Source: a virus. From it: a stretch of DNA of 20,423 nucleotides. Position numbers and translations under genes: made by a program. Positions 8,022 through 14,633 of the stretch are shown piece after piece (position 1 is the stretch's first letter; each line of letters starts with the position of its first letter). Under the pieces are notes generated by a model. It searched no databases and was not told the DNA's origin. It saw only the letters and a list, made by a program, of their open reading frames with translations. The stretch covers positions 1 through 20,423 of the IMG/VR virus record IMGVR_UViG_3300037493_001163. The stretch is one strand, 5' to 3'.

Positions 8022-8516
8022 ATGAAGTATTTTATATATCTATTACTTTTAGTTTTTGTTAGTTCTTGTTCTTTAGAAAAAAGACTAGCTAAATATTGTC
8101 CATTATGTGTACAGAAAGATAGTACTACTACTGTGATACAATACAAAGACACAACAATCAAAATCCCAGGAGAAACAGTTTACTTAGAAGACACATTATA
8201 TTGTGACTCTTTAGGTAATGTTCTTTCCACACTTAACGGAGTACTTAGAGATAAAGAAGGTAGAATTATAAGTTTACAAACTAAACTTCAAAATAATATC
8301 TACACCTCTAAAGCAAGTGTTAGGACTATCTACAAAACAATTAAAGGTAATGATATATATCATACCAAAGTAGTAACTAAAACATTAAAGCCGGAAAAAA
8401 TTAAGTATATTCCTTGGTGGGTAAATTTCTTAGCTGTGGTGGGTGGTATTGTGATGATTATAATTTTAACATATATAATTATAAAAATTGTTAGATCCCA
8501 GATTCCTTTACCATGA
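8022..8516 (+). CDS. Probable unimolecular spanin (u-spanin) lipoprotein
   Basis: The protein is 164 aa. The start at ATG 8022 gives MKYFIYLLLLVFVSSC, a short positively charged, hydrophobic signal ending in a lipobox with lipidated Cys16. An in-frame TTG at 8007 would only add MYIID. A periplasmic stretch (residues about 17-128) with beta- and helix-forming segments follows. A strong membrane helix at about 131-157 (PWWVNFLAVVGGIVMIIILT) precedes a short basic tail. An outer-membrane lipoprotein signal plus a C-terminal inner-membrane helix in one chain is the u-spanin plan, as in phage T1 gp11. U-spanins fuse the two membranes in the last step of lysis. The stop overlaps the holin ATG (ATGA at 8513-8516), so the two are probably translationally coupled. 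The call rests on architecture and context, not on a sequence family. Confidence 0.75.
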   Translation: MKYFIYLLLLVFVSSCSLEKRLAKYCPLCVQKDSTTTVIQYKDTTIKIPGETVYLEDTLYCDSLGNVLSTLNGVLRDKEGRIISLQTKLQNNIYTSKASVRTIYKTIKGNDIYHTKVVTKTLKPEKIKYIPWWVNFLAVVGGIVMIIILTYIIIKIVRSQIPLP

Positions 8517-9010
8517 AAACAAAAATAACACTAGCTATCTTGTCTATATTCTCTTTCTTTGCTCCAATAGAACTATGTGCAATTCTATTAATGACAATCA
8601 TCTTTATAGATACAATAGTAAAACTTATATCACTTAAAAAGATTGCTTGTGTTGAAGGTAGAAAATATAGGGATGTATTCAAGTCAAAAATACTTAGAAG
8701 AGGTTATGTATTTAAAGCTGCAGGTTATTATATTTTTGCAGGAGCTTTGTTTCCTTTAGACTACTATGCACTTACCCCATTTAGTAATGGAGCAATAAAA
8801 GCATTAGGTTACGGCTTTACACTTCCTACAACAGCTATCTATACTAACTTCTTATTATGTATATTTGCTATCATAGAGTTATCATCTATAAATGAGAACT
8901 GGTTTGATATTACAGGTAATAATATGCTTAAGTCTGTATTTGATACAGTTAAGAAAATTAGAGGAACAATAGAAAAAGCATCAGATACTTATAAGAATAT
9001 CAAAAATTGA
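8513..9010 (+). CDS. Phage holin, PF05105-like
   Basis: The protein is 165 aa. Hydrophobic segments lie at about residues 5-40 (with a break at the Pro/Glu of APIEL), 68-85 and 100-122, separated by a basic loop. The motif IIELSSINENW, just after the last segment, is typical of the PF05105 (phage_holin_4_1) family. A charged tail follows. Holins collect in the inner membrane and open holes that release or activate the endolysin at a set time. The gene sits between the spanin and endolysin genes, overlapping the first by ATGA and lying 3 bases from the second, which is a classic lysis-cassette order. Confidence 0.85.
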   Translation: MKTKITLAILSIFSFFAPIELCAILLMTIIFIDTIVKLISLKKIACVEGRKYRDVFKSKILRRGYVFKAAGYYIFAGALFPLDYYALTPFSNGAIKALGYGFTLPTTAIYTNFLLCIFAIIELSSINENWFDITGNNMLKSVFDTVKKIRGTIEKASDTYKNIKN

Positions 9011-9013
9011 TAT

Positions 9014-9532
9014 ATGAGTTATAGTTATTTACAAGAAGAGAAATCTCCAAAGATATTAGTAGAAGCAGTAAAGATGCTTGGTACTAAAGAAGTAGTTGGT
9101 AAGGTACACAATCCTGTAATCTTAGGGTGGGCTAAAGAACTTGGTTTATCTAAAGTATATACTAATGATGAAATTCCTTGGTGTGGATTAGCTGTAGCTT
9201 ATGCTGCACATAAAGCCGGAGTAACAGTAGTAGACAAACCCCTATGGGCTCTATCCTGGGCTACATATGGTACTAAAGTAACTGAACCTATGTTAGGTGA
9301 CATACTTACTTTTAAAAGAGATGGTGGCGGACATGTAGGAATATATGTTGGTGAAGATAAAGATTGTTACCATGTACTTGGTGGAAATCAAGGAAATGCC
9401 ATGAGTGTAACAAGAATAGTAAAAACAAGATTGTATCAAGCAAGAAGAACAGCATGGAAAGTAGCACAACCTGCAAATGTCCGTAAGGTCATGTTGGATG
9501 CAAAAGGTACAATCAGTAAAAATGAAGCATAA
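9014..9532 (+). CDS. Endolysin, TIGR02594-type (NlpC/P60-CHAP-like) cell-wall hydrolase
   Basis: This 172-aa protein should cleave peptidoglycan at the end of infection. The TIGR02594-like pattern is complete: an N-terminal helix with MLGTKEVVGKVHNPVIL, then DEIPWCGLAVAY carrying the likely nucleophile Cys57, then MLGDILTFKR, then GGGHVGIYVGED carrying His107, and LGGNQGN carrying Asn125. This Cys-His-Asn set is what NlpC/P60 and CHAP-like enzymes use. No signal peptide or membrane segment is present, so it depends on the upstream holin to reach the wall. About 30 C-terminal residues beyond the core are basic and could contact the wall or be a linker. Its stop overlaps the next small ORF by one base (TAATG). 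Confidence 0.88.
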   Translation: MSYSYLQEEKSPKILVEAVKMLGTKEVVGKVHNPVILGWAKELGLSKVYTNDEIPWCGLAVAYAAHKAGVTVVDKPLWALSWATYGTKVTEPMLGDILTFKRDGGGHVGIYVGEDKDCYHVLGGNQGNAMSVTRIVKTRLYQARRTAWKVAQPANVRKVMLDAKGTISKNEA

Positions 9533-9690
9533 TGAAATTTAGAAACAACTGGAATTCCCCTGCCAAACAATGGGACAAATTAGCAATTAGATTAAGAATA
9601 TCTACATTAGATATCTTAACAATTGAAGTAGATATCTCAAGAGAGTTCTATATGATAACAATTTTAAACTTTACAATTAAAAACAGATAA
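9532..9690 (+). CDS. Small 52-aa ORF at the end of the lysis operon
   Basis: An uninterrupted ORF begins at the ATG formed with the last base of the endolysin stop (TAATG) and ends at TAA 9688-9690. It encodes MKFRNNWNSPAKQWDKLAIR and then a sequence with alternating hydrophobic and charged residues, ending NFTIKNR. It is basic at both ends and has no strong membrane helix. The tight overlap, the otherwise empty 175 bases and the terminator just downstream favour a real, translationally coupled gene. I do not recognise the family. A role in lysis timing is possible from position only. Confidence 0.55.
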   Translation: MKFRNNWNSPAKQWDKLAIRLRISTLDILTIEVDISREFYMITILNFTIKNR

Positions 9691-9716
9691 GTACTTAAAC
9701 TTATTAAATGCACAGT

Positions 9717-9752
9717 AATCCAGGTATGTTCTATATCTGGATTTATTTTTTT
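9717..9752 (+). terminator. Intrinsic terminator after the lysis cassette
   Basis: Bases 9717-9727 (AATCCAGGTAT) pair with 9733-9743 (ATATCTGGATT) through 11 pairs including one G-U, closing a GTTCT loop. TATTTTTTT follows at 9744-9752. This is a convincing rho-independent terminator and separates the lysis genes from the packaging operon. It also argues against an ATG at 9708 as the start of the next gene. Confidence 0.82.
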
Positions 9753-9758
9753 AAATGT

Positions 9759-9776
9759 TTTTTGTTTAAACAAAAA
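9759..9776. promoter_or_regulatory. 18-bp perfect palindrome, operator candidate
   Basis: TTTTTGTTTAAACAAAAA is a perfect inverted repeat with no spacer, centred on GTTTAAAC. It lies between the terminator T-tract and the -7 element at 9780, covering the usual -33 to -10 interval. That placement fits an operator for a dimeric repressor or activator. Its low complexity makes chance a weaker but real possibility. Confidence 0.5.
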
Positions 9777-9787
9777 TTGTATATTTG
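9761..9787 (+). promoter_or_regulatory. Promoter candidate for the packaging/head operon
   Basis: TATATTTG at 9780-9787 matches the Bacteroidota -7 consensus exactly. A TTTG at 9761-9764 is the only -33-like element, 15 bases upstream, shorter than the usual 19-21, so activation by a protein bound at the palindrome is conceivable. Transcription would begin near 9792, giving a short A-rich leader before the ATG at 9810. Confidence 0.6.
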
Positions 9788-9809
9788 TCTAAACTTTAAA
9801 TATATAAAA

Positions 9810-10076
9810 ATGGAAAATCAACAACCAGAACAAGAGATGTCACATGAAGAGTTGACAGCAAGAAAAGAGGAAATGAAAGCATTCTATGAAGAATCAGTTC
9901 CTTACTTAGAAGCTCAAGCAAAGTATGAAAAGCTTTTGACAGACATTGAAGAAGCAAGATTTAAAAGAGCTAATTACCAATATCAGTTTGCTATGATGAT
10001 GGCTCAAAGTGAAGAGGCAGAGAAAGAAGCAAAGAATTCATCTGAGGCCCCAGAAAGAAAGCTTAAAAAAGATTAA
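9810..10076 (+). CDS. Small helical hypothetical protein, first gene of the packaging operon
   Basis: The protein is 88 aa. The ATG at 9810 was chosen because the in-frame ATG at 9708 lies upstream of the terminator and promoter candidate and would add a low-quality N-terminus rich in Phe, Lys and Ile. The protein starts MENQQPEQEMSHEELTARKE and is highly charged. Nearly all of it is predicted helix, probably a coiled coil around residues 10-75, and it ends in a Lys-rich tail (ERKLKKD). No family is recognised. Being first behind the promoter and two bases before the winged-helix-like gene, it may be a small virion or assembly factor, but nothing shows this directly. Confidence 0.7.
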   Translation: MENQQPEQEMSHEELTARKEEMKAFYEESVPYLEAQAKYEKLLTDIEEARFKRANYQYQFAMMMAQSEEAEKEAKNSSEAPERKLKKD

Positions 10077-10078
10077 TT

Positions 10079-10459
10079 ATGGCACTTGTTAATCAAGTAC
10101 AGAAACGTGTTAAAATGCCCAAATGGGATGTTGTAAAGTTTCAGATTCTTACTCATTGTTATATTAACCGTATTGCAATGAGTGAATCTGATCTAAACTG
10201 TTTAACCTTACTCAGCTTTAATGAACCCATTGAGTTAACAAGCTTTTGCTATGATGCATCTTCTGATGAAGAAGGTATATTTAAGTCTCCACAGACTGTA
10301 CGTAACTGTATTAATAAAGCTGAAAAAAACGGATTAATAGTAAAGGATACAAAAAATAAAAAGATTATTATGATCAATCCTGATCTAAAAATCCAAACAG
10401 AAGGAAACATATTGTTAGACTATAAATTCTTAGGTAATGATACCAAAGAAAGCGTCTAA
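10079..10459 (+). CDS. Winged-helix-like small DNA-binding protein candidate
   Basis: The protein is 126 aa. Residues about 12-33 and 36-46 are helices. Residues 70-87 (SPQTVRNCINKAEKNGLI) look like the recognition helix of a winged helix-turn-helix, and 88-105 (VKDTKNKKIIMINPDLKI) would form the wing hairpin. The distribution of Lys and Arg supports nucleic-acid binding. The gene starts 2 bases after its neighbour and overlaps the IHF-like gene by 23 bases, so these are coupled. Possible roles are an operon regulator (for instance acting on the palindrome upstream of 9780) or a DNA-recognition factor for packaging. Neither is shown, and the fold is inferred from pattern. Confidence 0.6.
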   Translation: MALVNQVQKRVKMPKWDVVKFQILTHCYINRIAMSESDLNCLTLLSFNEPIELTSFCYDASSDEEGIFKSPQTVRNCINKAEKNGLIVKDTKNKKIIMINPDLKIQTEGNILLDYKFLGNDTKESV

Positions 10460-10847
10460 ACTTTACAGAGAAACAGCAGAAGAACTAAATGTTGATGAAG
10501 CATTAGTTGAAAATTTTGTAGAGTTTCTTTACAAAAATGTAAGAGGCTGTTTATCTAACCTAACATATCCAAGAATAAATGTGGAAGGATTAGGTCACTT
10601 TAACACAAAGTCTAGTTGGATAAGAAGATCAATTCAAAGATCTACTAAATTATTAGAAAATCATGATACCTCAACTTTTGGTGCCTATTCAAAGAAGTTG
10701 CGGATACAAGATAAACTTGATCTTCTTATTGAGCTGGAGAAAAAGATCACCCTAGAAGAGCAGAGAAAATCAACATTTAAAAATGAAAAATATGAATCTA
10801 TTAAAACAAATCTGGAAGGAGAAGCACAAGATAATGGAGGGGATTAA
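10437..10847 (+). CDS. IHF/HU-like DNA-bending protein
   Basis: The protein is 136 aa, longer than the usual 90-100 of HU/IHF because of a C-terminal extension. Residues 1-40 form the two helices of the dimer body. Residues 46-56 (RINVEGLGHFN) match the conserved 'v-x-G-x-G-x-F' turn. A basic segment (WIRRSIQRSTK) replaces the usual DNA-binding arm region. The tail (about 85-136) is charged and helical. Phage-encoded IHF-like proteins near terminase genes are known in crAss-like phages, where a role in packaging or DNA compaction is suspected. The gene overlaps its upstream neighbour by 23 bases and the downstream one by 14, indicating one transcript. Confidence 0.75.
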   Translation: MIPKKASKLYRETAEELNVDEALVENFVEFLYKNVRGCLSNLTYPRINVEGLGHFNTKSSWIRRSIQRSTKLLENHDTSTFGAYSKKLRIQDKLDLLIELEKKITLEEQRKSTFKNEKYESIKTNLEGEAQDNGGD

Positions 10848-11082
10848 AAACTCTATTATCCGTGATGAGTTTGTAGAAGATATAGCAGAACTAAGACTTG
10901 CTGTTTGTAATCAGTGTCCAAGTAAAGGAAAGAAGTGTGCTGTTAAAGGTACAGCTCCATGTTGTAATGAATGTGGTTGTTCCCTTGGCTTTAAGACAAG
11001 ATCATTATCATCTGAGTGTCCTTTAGGTAAATGGGAAGCATTATTATCAGAAGAAGAAGAAGATAAACTAGATGCCTTATGA
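10834..11082 (+). CDS. Eight-Cys zinc-binding-like small protein
   Basis: From the ATG at 10834 this is an 82-aa protein. An in-frame ATG at 10783 would add 17 residues but would lie much deeper inside the IHF-like gene, so the inner start is preferred. After an N-terminal helix it has Cys at 25, 28, 35, 43, 44, 47, 49 and 62 in the arrangement CNQCP, CCNECGCSL, CPLGKW. The CGC-S-L and C-P-L-G-K-W motifs recur in small phage proteins thought to bind one or two zinc ions. The C-terminus is acidic (SEEEEDK). The stop overlaps the next ATG by ATGA. The function is unknown. It may bind nucleic acid or be a partner of the adjacent nuclease. Confidence 0.75.
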   Translation: MEGIKNSIIRDEFVEDIAELRLAVCNQCPSKGKKCAVKGTAPCCNECGCSLGFKTRSLSSECPLGKWEALLSEEEEDKLDAL

Positions 11083-11912
11083 GTATAATATTTAATGCAG
11101 CAGATCATAGTTACAAAAGTCAAGATGATAGCGGTATTGATTGGATAAGTGTAACTACATTAGTCTCACATTTTAAGAAAGCTTTTGATGCAAAGAAAGT
11201 TGCTGAAAAAGTTTCTAAGAATAAAAGATCTAAATGGTATGGTATTGAACCAGATGAGATTCAAAATATATGGAACTCTGAGTCAACAAGAGCAATTACT
11301 TTAGGAACATATTATCATAACCAAAGAGAGTCTGACTTGTGTTCATTAGCTTCAATGGAAAGAGAAGGTGTTACTGTTCCTGTATTTGCTCCTTTACCAG
11401 AAAAAGATGGTGCAAAGTATGCTCCCTTACAGAAGTTAGAACCAGGCGTATATCCTGAACATATGGTGTATCTTAAGTCTGCAAGTATTTGTGGGCAATC
11501 AGATTTAGTTGAGGTAGTTAATGGTAAAGTAAATATCATTGATTATAAAACTAATAAAGAGATAAAGACTGAATCTTATGTGGATTGGGAAGGCAAATCA
11601 GAAAAATTACTTGCACCAGTAGATAGTTTAGATGACTGTAATTTTAATCACTATGCATTACAGCTTAGTATTTATATGTATATTATTCTTAAGCATAACC
11701 CTAAGTTAAAACCTGGTAGGATATTTATACATCATATTACATTTGAACAAGAGGATGTTGATAAGTGGGGATACCCGGTTGCTAAACTTGATGGCAATGG
11801 TGAGCCTATAGTAAAAGAAGTAGTTCCTATGGCCATTCCTTATTTAGTAGATGAAGTAATAAGTATTATGCATTATTTGCATGAGAACAAACATAAAGTA
11901 AAAAAGAAATGA
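11079..11912 (+). CDS. PD-(D/E)XK nuclease, RecB/Cas4-like
   Basis: The protein is 277 aa. The nuclease core is readable: GTYYH with His80, Glu127 in YPEHMVYL, GQSDLVEV with Asp142, then VNIIDYKTN with Asp155 and Lys157, and the Q-x-x-x-Y helix HYALQLSIYMY (Gln194, Tyr199). This set of His, Glu, Asp, Asp-x-Lys and Gln-Tyr is the signature of RecB/Cas4-type enzymes, which use metal ions to cut DNA ends. No four-Cys iron-sulphur cluster like that of Cas4 is seen. The gene sits between small DNA-binding proteins and the terminase, overlapping both neighbours by ATGA. It may trim or resolve branched DNA before packaging or serve in recombination. The nuclease call is firm, the role inferred. Confidence 0.82.
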   Translation: MSIIFNAADHSYKSQDDSGIDWISVTTLVSHFKKAFDAKKVAEKVSKNKRSKWYGIEPDEIQNIWNSESTRAITLGTYYHNQRESDLCSLASMEREGVTVPVFAPLPEKDGAKYAPLQKLEPGVYPEHMVYLKSASICGQSDLVEVVNGKVNIIDYKTNKEIKTESYVDWEGKSEKLLAPVDSLDDCNFNHYALQLSIYMYIILKHNPKLKPGRIFIHHITFEQEDVDKWGYPVAKLDGNGEPIVKEVVPMAIPYLVDEVISIMHYLHENKHKVKKK

Positions 11913-12424
11913 TTATAAGACTATTTGATGTACAAAATGGAATTGTTATTCCTACTGAACATTGCTATACATTAAAAGCTTTAAAAGATGTTATGGATAA
12001 TTATCCAGAAGATTACTTAAAGATATATCTGTATCTTTTTTACATGACCTGTCCTAATCCAGATATGAATCCATTTTTTCATACTCCAGAAATTGATAAA
12101 GAAAGCATCATATTAAAAGAAATAGCAGCTGAGTTTTCTACAGAAGATGATGATATTCATATTGCTTTGCAATTTTGTCAAAGAATGTATGAAACACCAA
12201 CATCTAGAGCATATAAAGGTATGGCCTCTATGTTAGATAGATTGGCTAGATATATGGAAACAACTCAGATCACTGCCGGTAGGGATGGTAATATTAATTC
12301 ACTAGTTGCTGCAGCTAAAAACTTTGACCAGATTAGAGCTTCATTTAAAGGGGTATACAAAGATCTCCAAGATGAACAATCAAGTAAAGTTAGAGGTGGG
12401 CAGGGATTAGCTTATGACAGTTAA
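11909..12424 (+). CDS. Hypothetical protein directly before TerL; small-terminase candidate
   Basis: The protein is 171 aa. Residues 1-60 are mixed (MIIRLFDVQNGIVIPTEHCY) and mostly helical afterwards. There is a helical hairpin around LQFCQRMYETPTSRAYKGMA and a further helix at about residues 110-155. No helix-turn-helix motif stands out. The stop lies two bases before the terminase ATG and the start overlaps the nuclease stop. The size, helical content and place just before TerL fit a small terminase subunit, which forms a ring that recognises phage DNA. That is positional evidence only. The winged-helix-like protein at 10079 is the competing candidate. Confidence 0.6.
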   Translation: MIIRLFDVQNGIVIPTEHCYTLKALKDVMDNYPEDYLKIYLYLFYMTCPNPDMNPFFHTPEIDKESIILKEIAAEFSTEDDDIHIALQFCQRMYETPTSRAYKGMASMLDRLARYMETTQITAGRDGNINSLVAAAKNFDQIRASFKGVYKDLQDEQSSKVRGGQGLAYDS

Positions 12425-12426
12425 TT

Positions 12427-14628
12427 ATGAGTGAAATTTATCAAGATATACCCTGTTGGGATAATGGTACATGGACAACAGTATCCTTTGATTCTAGAGA
12501 AGCATTCTCAAGATCTATTGCAGAAATGTTTTCTGAACCTGGAAAGTACAATTTTGATGAGACTAGTTTTCTTTTTAATCAAGAAGCAGTAAAGTTTAGA
12601 GAGCAGAATGTTTATTGTATAGCACCATTTAGATCCAGAGACTTTATATCTTATTGGGATGATCAGAAACATAAATGTAGAAAAGGAGTATTTTATATAA
12701 ATGGTAATAAGAAGTGGTTTATAACTAGAGACTACTATATGTGGTTAAACTTCTTACCTATCTTTGATAAGGAACAACAAAAGTTTGATTTTGCAAAAGT
12801 GAGAGATGCTCAGTATCATATGGCATTATATGAACTGCTTGCTGAACTTAATTATAAACATGTTGCTATTCTGAAGAAACGTCAGATAGCATCCTCATAC
12901 TTCCATATCTCTAAGTTACTTAATCAGCTTTGGTTTGAAGCTGGGGTAACTTTAAAGATGGGAGCTAGTCTCAAAGATTATATCAATGAGAAAGGTTCTT
13001 GGAAGTTTATGTCAGAATATGCTGCGTTCTTAAATGAACATACTGCATGGTACCGTCCAATGTCTCCAGACAAAGTCTTAATGTGGCAGCAAAAGATTGA
13101 AGTAAGAAAAGGGGACAGAAAAACAGAAGTGGGTCTAAAGGGTACTATGCAAGGCATGTCATTTGAGAAAGATCCTACAAATGGTGTCGGTGGTCCAGTA
13201 AAATACTTCTTTCATGAGGAAGCAGGAATTGCACCAAAGATGGACTTAACATATGAGTACATGCGTCCTGCTATGGCATCAGGTTTAATTACTACAGGAA
13301 TGTTTATTGCTGCAGGATCTGTAGGAGATTTATCTCAGTGTGAACCATTAAGAAAAATGATACTTTCACCAACTGATACAGATGTATATGCTGTTGAGAC
13401 TGATCTTATAGATTCAAAAGGAACTTATGGTATGTCAGGTTTGTTTATTCCTGAACAATGGTCAATGCCGCCATACATAGATGATTATGGTAATTCACTT
13501 GTCAAAGAAGCATTAAAAGCTTTAGATGAACAATTTGCAACTTGGAAAAAAGAACTTGATCCAGAAACTTATCAATTAAGAATATCTCAGAGACCAAGAA
13601 ATATAGAAGAAGCATTTGCTCATAGAAGTGTATCTGTTTTTCCTCCGCATCTTGTAACTGCACAACAAAGAAGAATAGAGGACAAAGAATATGCATATGA
13701 ATTCTTAGATATTAGTACAGATGAGAATGGTAAACCTTCTGTTAAAGCATCTAATAGACAACCTATTAAAGAATTCCCAGTAACTAAAAAGACTGAAGAT
13801 AAAACAGGAGTACTAGTAGTTTGGGAAAGACCAATTAAAGACCCAACTTTTGGACAGTACTATGCTTCTATTGACCCCGTGTCAGAAGGTAAAACTACAA
13901 CATCAGATTCATTATGTTCTATCTATGTTATGAAAGCTCCTGTAGAAGTTACAAAAGTAACTGGTATAGAAACTGAAACTTACATAGAACCAGATAAGAT
14001 TGTAGCTGCTTGGTGTGGTAGATTTGATGACCTTAATAAAACTCACCAGAGACTAGAGTTAATTATAGAATGGTACAATGCCTGGACAGTAATTGAGAAT
14101 AACATCTCATTGTTTATCCAATATATGATATCTAGAAAGAAACAAAGATTCTTAGTGCCTAAGAGTCAGATTATGTTCTTGAAAGATTTGGGTGCAAATG
14201 CTAACGTCTTCCAGGAGTATGGTTGGAAGAATACAGGAACTCTTTTTAAACAACATCTTCTTAACTATGCAATAGAATATACTAAAGAAGAATTAGATGT
14301 AGAAACTAAAACTGATGGTACAATTGTACGTACAAAATACGGCATAGAAAGAATACCTGATCCAATGTTGCTTACTGAAATGCGTGAATATGCACCAGGA
14401 GTCAATGTGGATAGACTAGTTTCATTCTGTGCATTGGTTGCTTTTATGAGAATTCAACAATCAAATAGAGGTTATGCTAAAAGAGTAATAATGGATGATG
14501 CTGCTAAAAACTTGCAAAAGTCAGAAAATTTGTTTAAATTAAACAATAGTCCATTTAGACATATTGGTAAATCAGTTTATAGGAATAGTGATGGCGGCAA
14601 GCGCTCTCCTTTTAAACATTTTAAATAA
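12427..14628 (+). CDS. terL: Terminase large subunit (TerL)
   Basis: The protein is 733 aa. It is the packaging motor: an N-terminal ATPase that pumps DNA into the prohead and a C-terminal RNase H-like nuclease that cuts the concatemer. The Walker A position is at 150-157 (KKRQIASS), in the context of TerL 'k-x-R-x-x-x-(S/T)'. Walker B and the catalytic Glu are at 260-265 (YFFHEE). The coupling motif region follows (MFIAAGSVGD). In the nuclease domain the acids are Asp483 (SIDPVSEGK), Glu557 (VIENN) and Asp662 (NVDRLVSF). It is longer than the common 450-600 aa, as in crAss-like and other large phages. The Walker A lacks the usual Gly-Lys-Thr. The gene is 2 bases after its predecessor and 5 before the portal gene. 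Confidence 0.9.
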   Translation: MSEIYQDIPCWDNGTWTTVSFDSREAFSRSIAEMFSEPGKYNFDETSFLFNQEAVKFREQNVYCIAPFRSRDFISYWDDQKHKCRKGVFYINGNKKWFITRDYYMWLNFLPIFDKEQQKFDFAKVRDAQYHMALYELLAELNYKHVAILKKRQIASSYFHISKLLNQLWFEAGVTLKMGASLKDYINEKGSWKFMSEYAAFLNEHTAWYRPMSPDKVLMWQQKIEVRKGDRKTEVGLKGTMQGMSFEKDPTNGVGGPVKYFFHEEAGIAPKMDLTYEYMRPAMASGLITTGMFIAAGSVGDLSQCEPLRKMILSPTDTDVYAVETDLIDSKGTYGMSGLFIPEQWSMPPYIDDYGNSLVKEALKALDEQFATWKKELDPETYQLRISQRPRNIEEAFAHRSVSVFPPHLVTAQQRRIEDKEYAYEFLDISTDENGKPSVKASNRQPIKEFPVTKKTEDKTGVLVVWERPIKDPTFGQYYASIDPVSEGKTTTSDSLCSIYVMKAPVEVTKVTGIETETYIEPDKIVAAWCGRFDDLNKTHQRLELIIEWYNAWTVIENNISLFIQYMISRKKQRFLVPKSQIMFLKDLGANANVFQEYGWKNTGTLFKQHLLNYAIEYTKEELDVETKTDGTIVRTKYGIERIPDPMLLTEMREYAPGVNVDRLVSFCALVAFMRIQQSNRGYAKRVIMDDAAKNLQKSENLFKLNNSPFRHIGKSVYRNSDGGKRSPFKHFK

Positions 14629-14633
14629 TAAGT

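Noticed and set aside
9708-9809. Upstream ATG at 9708 extending the 88-aa gene to 122 aa
   Set aside because: The extension runs through the terminator, palindrome and promoter candidate and encodes an unlikely aromatic, Lys-rich sequence.
10783-10833. Upstream ATG for the eight-Cys protein
   Set aside because: It would overlap the IHF-like gene by 65 bases. The ATG at 10834 gives the ordinary short overlap seen across this operon.
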